64,000 nucleotides of DNA from Polynucleobacter sp. es-MAR-4 (GTDB taxonomy: Bacteria > Pseudomonadota > Gammaproteobacteria > Burkholderiales > Burkholderiaceae), in NCBI RefSeq assembly GCF_018882055.1, contig NZ_JACVPF010000001.1:682001-746000 (forward strand), read 5' to 3'. Under the pieces are notes generated by a model. It made no database searches and was not told the DNA's origin. It worked only from the letters and a program-made list of their open reading frames with translations. Made by a program: the position numbers and the translations under genes. Below are positions 9,034 through 16,923 of this stretch, one piece after another (within the stretch, counting starts at the first letter, position 1; each line of letters starts with the position of its first letter).

Positions 9034-9411
9034 GTGAAGCTTCAATCTGACCCCCATTCAGGAGCCAATACGATCACCGGTTACGGCGATGGCTACATCG
9101 AGATCAATAAGATCCCCTATAGTCACGCGGTTTTACTGAGCTCAGATGGCGAAATCTTGGAATGGGCCGTCCAGTCTTTTGAGGGCCTGAGCCCAGCAGA
9201 TTTCACTCAAATGGCGTCCCTTAAGCCTGAATTAATCATTATCGGTACCGGCAAACGCCAGCGCTTCCCAAAGCCTGAGCTTTTAAAAACCCTCATTGAG
9301 GCCAAGATTGGCTTTGAGGTAATGGATTCTCAAGCCGCTTGCCGCACTTACAACATTCTTGTCGGCGAAGGTCGCCAGGTTCTGCTCGCCCTGATCGTGG
9401 AATCCGTCTAA
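9034..9411 (+). CDS. Mth938/NDUFAF3-like domain protein
   Basis: A 125-residue protein beginning with GTG, with GAGAGT upstream as a possible ribosome site. The pattern YGDGYIEINKIPYSHAVLLSSDGEI..., SLKPELIIIGTGKRQRFP and EVMDSQAACRTYNILVGEGRQVLLALI matches the Mth938-like family (DUF498), whose eukaryotic member NDUFAF3 is a complex I assembly factor. The bacterial role is not settled. Its stop overlaps the ATG of the arnT-like gene by one base (TAATG), so it is the first gene of the transcript that makes aminoarabinose-lipid A enzymes. That link is shown by position only. Confidence 0.85.
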   Translation: MKLQSDPHSGANTITGYGDGYIEINKIPYSHAVLLSSDGEILEWAVQSFEGLSPADFTQMASLKPELIIIGTGKRQRFPKPELLKTLIEAKIGFEVMDSQAACRTYNILVGEGRQVLLALIVESV

Positions 9412-11105
9412 TGCAGTTTGGCCAAATTCGGCAGTCCAGCGCCCTCAACCCAGTCAGCATTTTGATTCTGGTGCTGATCTATGCCCTGCTGTGGTTTGGC
9501 ACCCTCAACTACCGCCACCTCATTCCATCCGACGAAGGACGTTATGCTGAGATTGCGCGTGAGATGCTTGTCACTGGAGATTGGGTCACCCCTCGCTACA
9601 ACGGTTACAAGTATTTTGAGAAACCCCCATTGCAAATTTGGGCCACTGCTACCGCCTTCAATCTTTTTGGCATTGGTGATTGGCAAGCACGCTTGTGGAC
9701 TGCGCTCACTGGATTTCTGACAATAGTATTTATTGGATTTACTGGTGCACGCATCTACAGCGCACGAGCAGGCTGGTTGGCGGCTATCGCATTGGCATCC
9801 AGTCCAATGTGGGTAATTGGTGGGCACATTAACTCACTTGATATGGGTTTATCTGCATTTTTAGTGGCTGCACTCTGCAGCCTTCTATTGGCACAAACTT
9901 CTCGCAACTCGAGCGACACTAGAAAGTGGATGTGGGCTTGCTGGGCATTCATGGCCTTGGCCACTCTATCCAAAGGTGTCATCGGAGTCGCCATCCCCGG
10001 CATGGTCTTTGTTGTTTATTCCATTAGCGCATGGGACTGGAAAATCTGGAAGCGCCTGCACATCATTAGCGGCACAATTTTATTTTTAGCCATTACTGCG
10101 CCCTGGTTTGTTCTGGTAGCACAACGTAATCCAGAATTTCTGGAGTTCTTCTTTATTCATGAGCACCTGCAACGATTCACGCAAACGGCACACAGCCGAA
10201 CAGGGCCAATTTATTACTTCATCCCACTGCTATTGCTTGGCTTCTTACCTTGGATAGCACAAACACCTGGAGCACTAGTTCAGGCTTGGCGAGAGCGCAA
10301 TCGCGAGTTCTCCAGCGGCTGGCTGCTGACTTGTTGGTTTGCAGTAATCATGGGTTTCTTTAGCATCTCCCAATCCAAATTACCTGGCTACATCATCCCA
10401 GTCTTTCCGGCACTGGCAATACTAGTTGGTCATCGCTTAGATCGCAATCTGGGTTTTAGTAATTCACTGGGATCTCCTTGGAAATTACAAGCTCTCTTCT
10501 TTGCAATTTTTGGCGGCGTAGGCTTTTTCTTTTTAGGCGAGGTTGGCAAACAAGCCAGACCAGATGAAATTGAATCGTATGCTCAATACACTTACTGGAT
10601 TATTGCTGCACTCATTGCTTTAATTTCATTTAGCCTCTTGGCATTTATGCAAAGCAAGCGCAACGGTTTGAGCAGCATTATTAGTTTTGCCTCTGGATTT
10701 TTTCTCTGCGCAATCATTGCAGGCACTGGCCACGAGACCCTAGGTCGAGCAGTCTCGGGCATCGATTTAGTTCAGCAAGTTAAACCGGGAATTCCAGAGA
10801 AGGTGAACTTCTATTCAGTCAGAATCCTAGATCACACGGTGCCCTTCTATTTAGGTAGAACCATGATCATGGTGGAGTCTCCAGACGAGCTTGAGTTTGG
10901 CGTGAAGCAAGAGCCAGAGTTGTGGCTCTCCACCTTTGATGCTTTTATCGAGCGCTGGAAAGAAGATCAAACCGCATACGCCCTGATGGTTCCAGAGCAA
11001 CACATCGAATTGCAGAAACTCAATGTTCCCATGCAAGAAGTTGGTAGAGATTCTCGGCGCGTCATTGTTAAGCACCCAGAATCACAAAGCAGCTCAGCAC
11101 AATAA
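9411..11105 (+). CDS. arnT: Lipid A aminoarabinose transferase ArnT-like (PMT/GT83 family)
   Basis: A 564-residue multi-spanning inner-membrane glycosyltransferase with the GT83 signature SDEGRYAEIAREMLVTGDW after the first membrane segment, KPPLQIWATA and about 12 hydrophobic segments. ArnT transfers 4-amino-4-deoxy-L-arabinose from undecaprenyl phosphate to lipid A on the periplasmic face, which lowers surface negative charge and polymyxin binding. An in-frame ATG at 9339 lies inside the preceding gene; the ATG at 9411 overlaps that gene's stop and starts the protein just before the first membrane helix, so it is preferred. The following genes supply the sugar donor, which supports ArnT over a general protein mannosyltransferase. 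Confidence 0.9.
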   Translation: MQFGQIRQSSALNPVSILILVLIYALLWFGTLNYRHLIPSDEGRYAEIAREMLVTGDWVTPRYNGYKYFEKPPLQIWATATAFNLFGIGDWQARLWTALTGFLTIVFIGFTGARIYSARAGWLAAIALASSPMWVIGGHINSLDMGLSAFLVAALCSLLLAQTSRNSSDTRKWMWACWAFMALATLSKGVIGVAIPGMVFVVYSISAWDWKIWKRLHIISGTILFLAITAPWFVLVAQRNPEFLEFFFIHEHLQRFTQTAHSRTGPIYYFIPLLLLGFLPWIAQTPGALVQAWRERNREFSSGWLLTCWFAVIMGFFSISQSKLPGYIIPVFPALAILVGHRLDRNLGFSNSLGSPWKLQALFFAIFGGVGFFFLGEVGKQARPDEIESYAQYTYWIIAALIALISFSLLAFMQSKRNGLSSIISFASGFFLCAIIAGTGHETLGRAVSGIDLVQQVKPGIPEKVNFYSVRILDHTVPFYLGRTMIMVESPDELEFGVKQEPELWLSTFDAFIERWKEDQTAYALMVPEQHIELQKLNVPMQEVGRDSRRVIVKHPESQSSSAQ

Positions 11106-11120
11106 ATTCTCAAGGCTCCT

Positions 11121-12293
11121 ATGTCAGTTACTCAAAATTCCCTGCCTTTTATTCCTTTTACGCGCCCACACTTCAATCAAGAAACGATTGATGCTGTAGC
11201 CGAAGTATTGCGTTCTGGCTGGGTGACTTCAGGACCTAAATTAGCCGAATTTGAAGCGACCTTGAGTGACTATTTTGGCGGTCGCCCTGTACGTTGTTTT
11301 GCCAACGGCACTGCCACTATGAAAATCGCTCTGCAGGTTGCCGGTATTGGGTCAGGTGATGAAGTCATTACCACCCCAATCTCTTGGGTGGCTACATCCA
11401 ATGTCATTCTGAGTGTTGGTGCAACGCCCGTGTTTGTAGATATTGATCCCATCACTCGCAATATTGATTTAAACAAGCTGGCCGCAGCGATTACGCCGAA
11501 GACGCGCGCCATCATGCCCGTCTATTTAGCTGGTCTGCCTGTCAATATGGATCAACTCTATGACTTGGCCAAGCAATACAAGCTGCGTGTGATTGAAGAT
11601 GCAGCGCAAGCATTTGGATCGCAGTGGAAAGGTCAAAAGATTGGCAGCATTGGCGATCTTGTGAGCTTTAGTTTTCAGGCAAATAAAAATTTATCGACCG
11701 TTGAAGGCGGCTGCCTTGTACTCAACAATGAGGGCGAAGCAAAGCTCGCAGAAAAGTTTCGACTTCAAGGTCTCACACGCCAAGGTATGGATGGCATGGA
11801 TGTAGATGTCCTTGGTGGTAAAGATAATTTGACGGATGTGAACGCTGTCATTGGATTGCATCAGCTGAAGCAACTACCTACTTTTCAGGCACGCAGAAGC
11901 GCTCTAGCAAGACAGTACTTTGATGCTATTCGCAGCGAATTGAAATCTGCTGGTTTAGATAAACTCAACCTAGAGTTACCAGTAGAAAACTTTACCGATA
12001 GCAACTGGCATATGTTCCAAGTTGTTCTGCCGCTCGAGCAATTGAATGTAGATCGAGCACAGGTGATGACTGAGTTAAAAGATTTGGGCATTGGCACAGG
12101 TGTTCACTACCCCACCATTACTGGATTTACGCTTTATCAAAAATTAGGCTACAAAACTGCAAGCACCCCAGTAGCAGAGCGCATTGGCCGCTCCATTTTG
12201 ACCCTCCCTCTCTTTCCAGGCATGGCAGATGAAGATATTGGCCGTATAGCTAGTGCTTTGACTGAAATTCTGAAGAAACATCGTAAAAATTAG
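11121..12293 (+). CDS. arnB: UDP-Ara4O aminotransferase ArnB-like
   Basis: A 390-residue DegT/DnrJ/EryC1-type PLP enzyme that aminates UDP-4-keto-pentose with glutamate. FTRPHFNQETIDAVAEVLRSGWVTSGP (residues 13-39) is typical, with RVIEDAAQAFGS (156-167) and the internal-aldimine lysine at K189 in FQANKNLSTVEGG. The GTGVHYP segment near the C-terminus is also characteristic. It lies 15 bases after the arnT-like gene and 31 bases before arnC, supporting the Ara4N pathway over other sugar aminotransferases in this broad family. Confidence 0.92.
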   Translation: MSVTQNSLPFIPFTRPHFNQETIDAVAEVLRSGWVTSGPKLAEFEATLSDYFGGRPVRCFANGTATMKIALQVAGIGSGDEVITTPISWVATSNVILSVGATPVFVDIDPITRNIDLNKLAAAITPKTRAIMPVYLAGLPVNMDQLYDLAKQYKLRVIEDAAQAFGSQWKGQKIGSIGDLVSFSFQANKNLSTVEGGCLVLNNEGEAKLAEKFRLQGLTRQGMDGMDVDVLGGKDNLTDVNAVIGLHQLKQLPTFQARRSALARQYFDAIRSELKSAGLDKLNLELPVENFTDSNWHMFQVVLPLEQLNVDRAQVMTELKDLGIGTGVHYPTITGFTLYQKLGYKTASTPVAERIGRSILTLPLFPGMADEDIGRIASALTEILKKHRKN

Positions 12294-12324
12294 CGCTTAG
12301 AGAGGAATCAGGCAAAATTGCAGG

Positions 12325-13296
12325 ATGACTGCAAATTTAGCTACCCAAGCCTGCAATCCCGCCCTCAGCGTTGTTATCCCCGTTTATAACGAGGAAGATG
12401 GTCTTCAAGCACTCTTTGACCGCTTATACCCTGCGTTAGATGCGATGGCTAGCAAGCGCAATATCGCTTATGAAGTGGTATTTGTAAACGATGGAAGCAA
12501 AGATCGCTCTGCCGGCATCCTAGCCAAACAAGTTGAACTGCGCCCTGATGTCACTCGTGCCGTGTTATTTCATAGCAACTTTGGTCAGCACATGGCGATC
12601 ATGGCAGGGTTTGAGTACTCCCGTGGTGAATACATCATTACCTTAGATGCTGATCTGCAGAATCCCCCCGAAGAAATTGATGCCTTGGTAAATGAATTAC
12701 TCAAAGGTCATGACTACGTTGGCACTATCCGCGCCGATCGTCGCGATAGCTTCTTTAGAAAATTTGCCTCCCGTGCGATGAACCATTTGCGCGAGAAAAT
12801 TACTCGTATCACGATGACCGACCAAGGCTGCATGCTGCGCGGCTATAGCCGTCGCATCGTTGACCTCGTTCGACAGTGCGATGAAAGCAATACCTTTATT
12901 CCAGCGCTGGCTTACACCTTCGCCTCAAACCCTACGGAAATCACTGTTAAACATGAAGAGCGCTTTGCCGGTGAATCTAAGTACAGCTTGTATCAACTCA
13001 TTCGTTTGAACTTCGATTTAGTAACCGGTTTCTCGGTTATGCCCTTGCAGATTTTCTCGATCCTTGGAATGCTGTTGGCAATGGCTGCGGGCAGCCTGTT
13101 TATATACCTTTTAGTTCGTCGCTTTGTTCTAGGTGCTGAGGTTGAAGGTGTATTTACATTATTCGCCCTCACCTTCTTCCTGATTGGCGTCATGCTATTT
13201 GGCCTTGGTCTACTCGGTGAATATATTGGCCGCATCTACCAACAGGTTCGTGAGCGTCCGCGCTATGTTGTGCAAACCGTTTTAGAGAAAAAATAA
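12325..13296 (+). CDS. arnC: Undecaprenyl-phosphate Ara4FN transferase ArnC-like
   Basis: A 323-residue family 2 glycosyltransferase with the GT-A fold: SVVIPVYNEEDG (residues 15-26), FVNDGSKD (53-60) and a DAD metal site at 108-110 followed by LQNPPEEID. Two membrane helices lie at about residues 235-260 and 270-295, followed by GEYIGRIYQQVRERPRY, as in ArnC and related polyprenyl-phosphate transferases. It moves formylated aminoarabinose from UDP to the lipid carrier at the cytoplasmic face. Its stop directly abuts the TTG start of the formyltransferase gene. Confidence 0.92.
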   Translation: MTANLATQACNPALSVVIPVYNEEDGLQALFDRLYPALDAMASKRNIAYEVVFVNDGSKDRSAGILAKQVELRPDVTRAVLFHSNFGQHMAIMAGFEYSRGEYIITLDADLQNPPEEIDALVNELLKGHDYVGTIRADRRDSFFRKFASRAMNHLREKITRITMTDQGCMLRGYSRRIVDLVRQCDESNTFIPALAYTFASNPTEITVKHEERFAGESKYSLYQLIRLNFDLVTGFSVMPLQIFSILGMLLAMAAGSLFIYLLVRRFVLGAEVEGVFTLFALTFFLIGVMLFGLGLLGEYIGRIYQQVRERPRYVVQTVLEKK

Positions 13297-14166
13297 TTGC
13301 ACGCAGTCGTCTTTGCTTATCACGATGTTGGCGTCAATTGCCTCAAGGCATTGCTCAATGCGGGAATACAAGTTGATTTGGTAGTAACCCATCAAGATGA
13401 TCCCAATGAGAATGTCTGGTTTGGGAGTGTTGCCAAGCTCTGCGAGGAGCGGCAGATTCGATACATCACACCAAATGCAAATCAGTTGCTAGATCTCGTG
13501 CCCCAGATTCAAAAGTTATCGCCTGATTACCTTTTCTCTTTCTACTATCGCCATATGATCCCGGCACAACTCTTGGCCTGCGCCAAGATTGGCGCTTTAA
13601 ATATGCATGGCTCATTACTGCCAAAGTACCGTGGGCGGGCGCCAGTCAATTGGGCCATCCTTCATGGAGAAACTGAAACTGGCGCCACATTGCACATCAT
13701 GGAAGCAAAGCCAGATGCAGGCGACATTGTGGGACAGTCCGCAGTCTCGATTGGCCCTAATGAAACTGCCACAGAAGTCTTTGGCAAAGTCAGTCAAGCA
13801 GCAGTGGCCATCATGAACCAAGTTCTGCCAGAGCTTGTTCGGGGCAATATCCCCAGAAAACCTAACAATCTAGCCGAGGGAAGCTATTTTGGAGGCCGAA
13901 AGCCTGCGGATGGGCAAATTCTGTGGCATCAGACGGCCCAGCAGGTTCATAACCTCGTCAGAGCTGTTGCGCCCCCTTATCCCGGGGCTTTTACCGACTG
14001 GCAAGGTCAGCGCAGGATCGTAGCCAGCACCAGCCTGGAAGCGCCATTTCCGGGGCAGCTAGATCTTCAGACTCCTGGCATCCAAGTGGTTGATAATCAG
14101 GTATTCGGCGTTTGTGGCGACCAAAAGGCAGTAGCAATACTGGATTGGTACCCAGCAAATAGCTAA
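13297..14166 (+). CDS. arnA: UDP-Ara4N formyltransferase (stand-alone ArnA N-terminal half)
   Basis: A 289-residue protein equivalent to the N-terminal half of the E. coli ArnA fusion. It opens with HAVVFAYHDVG and contains ALNMHGSLLPKYRGRAP; the catalytic Asn, His and Asp fall at 102, 104 and 140, the same numbers as in E. coli. The start is TTG, immediately after the arnC TAA with no gap, so it is probably translated by coupling. It uses 10-formyl-THF to formylate UDP-Ara4N, which pulls the preceding transamination forward. A formyltransferase C-terminal domain fills about residues 205-289. The decarboxylase half is a separate gene 45 bases downstream. Confidence 0.94.
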   Translation: MHAVVFAYHDVGVNCLKALLNAGIQVDLVVTHQDDPNENVWFGSVAKLCEERQIRYITPNANQLLDLVPQIQKLSPDYLFSFYYRHMIPAQLLACAKIGALNMHGSLLPKYRGRAPVNWAILHGETETGATLHIMEAKPDAGDIVGQSAVSIGPNETATEVFGKVSQAAVAIMNQVLPELVRGNIPRKPNNLAEGSYFGGRKPADGQILWHQTAQQVHNLVRAVAPPYPGAFTDWQGQRRIVASTSLEAPFPGQLDLQTPGIQVVDNQVFGVCGDQKAVAILDWYPANS

Positions 14167-14211
14167 CAAATTAAAAGCAGCACTCTTTAGATTAAAAACG
14201 AGGCAGTAAAG

Positions 14212-15258
14212 ATGAAAAAAGTACTCATTCTTGGCGTAAACGGCTTTATTGGTCACCACCTTTCAAAGCGCATCCTTGAGACAACCGATTGGGATGTCTA
14301 TGGCATGGATATGCAAAACGATCGCCTTGGTGATTTAGTAAACCATCCCCGTATGCACTTCTTTGAGGGTGACATCACCATCAATAAAGAATGGGTTGAG
14401 TATCACATTCGTAAATGCGATGTCATTCTGCCTTTGGTTGCGATTGCTACGCCAGCAACTTATGTGCAGCAACCACTCAAAGTATTTGAGCTTGATTTCG
14501 AAGCCAATCTTCCGATCGTACGTTCAGCTGTTAAATACAAGAAGCATTTGGTATTTCCATCCACATCCGAAGTCTATGGCATGTGTGAAGACAGTGAATT
14601 TGACCCTGCCAAATCGAATATGGTTTACGGGCCCATCAACAAACCACGCTGGATCTACGCTTGCTCCAAGCAGTTGATGGATCGTGTGATTTGGGGGTAT
14701 GGCATGGAAGGTTTACGCTTTACCCTCTTCCGTCCATTTAACTGGATTGGCCCTGGTCTAGATAGCATCTACACACCAAAAGAAGGCTCCTCCCGCGTAG
14801 TAACTCAGTTCCTAGGTCATATCGTTCGCGGCGAGTCCATCAATGTGGTTGATGGTGGCGCACAAAAACGTGCATTTACTTATGTTGACGATGGCATTGA
14901 TGCCTTAATGCGCATCATCGATAACAAAGATGGTGTTGCTAACGGAAAGATCTACAACATCGGCAATCCAAAAAATAATCACTCTATTCGTGAGCTGGCT
15001 AATCAGATGCTGGAGATTGCTCGCAGCATTCCTGAGTATGCAAAGACAGCAAATGAAGTAAAGATCGTAGAAACCACTTCTGGCGCCTACTACGGTGAAG
15101 GCTACCAAGACGTTCAGAACCGTGTTCCAGCAATTGACAACACGATGAGCGAATTGGGCTGGAAACCCACTACCAATATGAGTGATGCACTGAAGAATAT
15201 TTTCGAAGCCTATCGCGAAGATGTGGAAAAAGCACGCCACTTGGTTGACAAAGAATAA
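14212..15258 (+). CDS. UDP-glucuronate oxidative decarboxylase (stand-alone ArnA C-terminal half)
   Basis: A 348-residue short-chain dehydrogenase equivalent to residues 305-660 of E. coli ArnA: LILGVNGFIGHHL at 5-17 binds NAD, PSTSEVYGMC gives Ser119 and Glu120, and IYACSK gives Tyr149 and Lys153. KCDVILPLVAIATP and YYGEGYQDV are near-diagnostic of the ArnA decarboxylase rather than the UDP-xylose synthase group. It oxidises and decarboxylates UDP-glucuronate to UDP-4-keto-pentose, the substrate of ArnB. It has its own ATG with an AGGCAG sequence upstream, so this is a genuine separate gene and not a frameshifted fusion. Confidence 0.93.
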   Translation: MKKVLILGVNGFIGHHLSKRILETTDWDVYGMDMQNDRLGDLVNHPRMHFFEGDITINKEWVEYHIRKCDVILPLVAIATPATYVQQPLKVFELDFEANLPIVRSAVKYKKHLVFPSTSEVYGMCEDSEFDPAKSNMVYGPINKPRWIYACSKQLMDRVIWGYGMEGLRFTLFRPFNWIGPGLDSIYTPKEGSSRVVTQFLGHIVRGESINVVDGGAQKRAFTYVDDGIDALMRIIDNKDGVANGKIYNIGNPKNNHSIRELANQMLEIARSIPEYAKTANEVKIVETTSGAYYGEGYQDVQNRVPAIDNTMSELGWKPTTNMSDALKNIFEAYREDVEKARHLVDKE

Positions 15259-15270
15259 GCACAGAGGTTC

Positions 15271-16188
15271 ATGGCAAAGATTGCTCTCAAGGTAGACGTT
15301 GATACCTTACGCGGCACCAAAGAAGGCGTCCCTAATCTAGCGCGTGCACTTGAACGCTTTGGACTCAAGGCCACCTTCTTGTTCAGCTTGGGCCCAGACC
15401 ATACTGGTTGGGCTCTCAAACGAGTCTTTAAGCCAGGCTTTCTAAAAAAAGTAAGTCGTACATCCGTTGTTGAGCATTACGGCATCAAAACCTTGCTGTA
15501 CGGCGTTTTGATTCCCGGCCCAGATATTGGCAAACAAGCTGCTGCTGAGATGCGCGCGATTGATGCTGCCGGTCACGAGACTGGCATTCATACCTGGGAT
15601 CATGTGGCTTGGCAAGACGCAGTGCGTAATCGTGACGCCGAGTGGACTAAAGCACAGATGCAAAAAAGCTGGGATCGTTTTGTGGAGATCTTTGGACATA
15701 CACCAGTCACTTATGGCGCCGCTGGTTGGCAAATGAATGAGGCTGCGTTTGAGCAGCTCGATCAATGGGGTATTCAATATTCTTCGGATGGCAGAGCTGA
15801 GCCAAATTTAATGCCCTATCGTTTTGAGCTTCCGTCTGGTAGAGCAAAACATGTCCAGTACCCCACTACCCTTCCCACCTTTGATGAGTTGATTGGGATT
15901 GATGGCGCAGATGAGTTTGGTGCTGTTAAGAAGCTACTCGAGATTACCCAAAGCAATCCAAATGATCAGGTATTCACTCTACATGCTGAGCTAGAGGGCC
16001 AAAAGCTTCTACCCGCTTTTGAACAACTACTGGCCGGGTGGCTAAACCAAGGTCACGACTTAGTCACCATGGGTGAACTTCATAAATCCTGGGAAGCTAC
16101 CAAACAACTCGATAAAATAGCCGTGCAGCCGGTCACTTGGGGAGAAATTCCGAACCGAAGTGGCGAACTGATTTTGCAAGCAGTGTAA
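15271..16188 (+). CDS. arnD: Ara4FN-undecaprenyl-phosphate deformylase ArnD-like
   Basis: A 305-residue polysaccharide-deacetylase-fold (NodB) protein that removes the formyl group from the lipid-linked sugar so that it can be flipped and used by ArnT. KVDVDTLRGTKEGVPNL (7-23) starts the protein as in ArnD, with catalytic or metal residues expected among Asp9/Asp11 and His102, His107 and His111 in GHETGIHTWDH. Length matches the family. It ends the Ara4N gene set; no ArnE/ArnF-like small flippase follows, the next gene being a peroxiredoxin. Confidence 0.93.
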   Translation: MAKIALKVDVDTLRGTKEGVPNLARALERFGLKATFLFSLGPDHTGWALKRVFKPGFLKKVSRTSVVEHYGIKTLLYGVLIPGPDIGKQAAAEMRAIDAAGHETGIHTWDHVAWQDAVRNRDAEWTKAQMQKSWDRFVEIFGHTPVTYGAAGWQMNEAAFEQLDQWGIQYSSDGRAEPNLMPYRFELPSGRAKHVQYPTTLPTFDELIGIDGADEFGAVKKLLEITQSNPNDQVFTLHAELEGQKLLPAFEQLLAGWLNQGHDLVTMGELHKSWEATKQLDKIAVQPVTWGEIPNRSGELILQAV

Positions 16189-16220
16189 GTAATACATAAG
16201 ATCAAACAAGAGAGATCATC

Positions 16221-16688
16221 ATGACAGTAGAAATTGGCAAGCCAATGCCCCAGTGCGCGATCCCAGCAACATCGGGGTTAACTTTTACGCCGGATTCAGC
16301 CAAAGGCAAAAAACTGGTCATCTACTTTTATCCAAAAGATATGACTCCTGGCTGCACCGCAGAGTCTGGTGAATTCCGTGACAATATTGATGCCTTCACT
16401 AAAGCCAATACCCTGATCGTTGGTGTATCTCGGGATAGCCTAAAGTCTCACGACAATTTTCGTAGCAAACTTGAGCTGCCATTTGAGCTCGTTGCTGATA
16501 CCGAAGAAACTCTCTGCCAGCTCTTTGGCGTAATGAAGCTGAAGAATATGTATGGCAAGCAGGTTCGCGGCGTAGAGCGCAGCACCTTCCTCTTCGACTC
16601 CTCAGGCAAGCTTGTTAAAGAGTGGCGCGGCCTTAAAGTTCCAGGTCATGTGACAGAGGTATTACAGGCAGCCCAGGCAACTAAATAA
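16221..16688 (+). CDS. bcp: Thioredoxin-dependent peroxiredoxin, Bcp/PrxQ type
   Basis: A 155-residue peroxiredoxin that reduces H2O2 and organic hydroperoxides. The peroxidatic Cys is C45 in YPKDMTPGCTAESGEFRD. Many Bcp proteins have the resolving Cys five residues later, but here that position is Gly50, and the alternative helix-3 site in SHDNFRSK also has no Cys; only C12 and C99 remain. It could therefore work as a 1-Cys enzyme or use C99, which is inference. It lies 32 bases after arnD and may share that transcript. A new promoter and terminator unit begins downstream. Confidence 0.93.
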   Translation: MTVEIGKPMPQCAIPATSGLTFTPDSAKGKKLVIYFYPKDMTPGCTAESGEFRDNIDAFTKANTLIVGVSRDSLKSHDNFRSKLELPFELVADTEETLCQLFGVMKLKNMYGKQVRGVERSTFLFDSSGKLVKEWRGLKVPGHVTEVLQAAQATK

Positions 16689-16716
16689 TTTTTTAAATTA
16701 ATTTAATCTGGGGTAC

Positions 16717-16744
16717 TTGCAAAGCCCAAAATTTGGGGTAAAGT
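16717..16744 (+). promoter_or_regulatory. Candidate sigma-70 promoter with palindromic spacer
   Basis: TTGCAA (16717-16722) and TAAAGT (16739-16744) are separated by 16 bases, which contain the inverted repeat CCCAAAATTTGGGG (16725-16738). Expected transcription start is about 16751. The palindrome between the promoter elements could be an operator, which is inference. Confidence 0.45.
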
Positions 16745-16745
16745 T

Positions 16746-16909
16746 GTTCATATGCACCGTAAACGACGGGAAAGTCTAATAATCCGTTTGACTCATCAGC
16801 CTGGATTCTTAACAACAGGCTTGGTAAACAACCCCCGCCGTTTTACAGATCGTTTTGCACCCAGTTTCGTTATAAACCGTCAATGCAATCCGCTTGACGG
16901 TTTTTTCTT
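16746..16909 (+). ncRNA. Candidate structured small RNA or phoH leader/attenuator
   Basis: About 160 bases between a plausible promoter and a strong intrinsic terminator, just upstream of phoH. The pairing I can draw is a long stem of 16759-16770 with 16834-16846 (11 pairs, one bulge, one mismatch) enclosing two hairpins: AGTC/GACT (16773-16776 with 16790-16793) and AGCCTG/CAGGCT (16798-16803 with 16816-16821), a three-way junction. A terminator follows at 16875-16909. It does not look like 6S, 4.5S or any riboswitch class I can recognise. The same bases also form an open frame of 53 codons (16752-16913, basic protein starting MHRKRRE), so a small protein is the main alternative. Confidence 0.45.
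16875..16909 (+). terminator. Intrinsic terminator upstream of phoH
   Basis: AACCGTCAA (16875-16883) pairs with TTGACGGTT (16894-16902), a perfect 9-bp stem with a 10-base loop, then TTTTCTTTT. It ends a transcript 15 bases before the phoH start, so it either closes a small RNA or attenuates phoH. Confidence 0.75.
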
Positions 16910-16923
16910 TTAGGAGAGTCTGC

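Noticed and set aside
16765..16805. Hammerhead-ribozyme-like core CTGATGAGTC on the minus strand of the phoH leader
   Set aside because: The required GAAA after stem II is TTTC here, and the order of core elements is wrong on the other strand, so it cannot form the catalytic fold.
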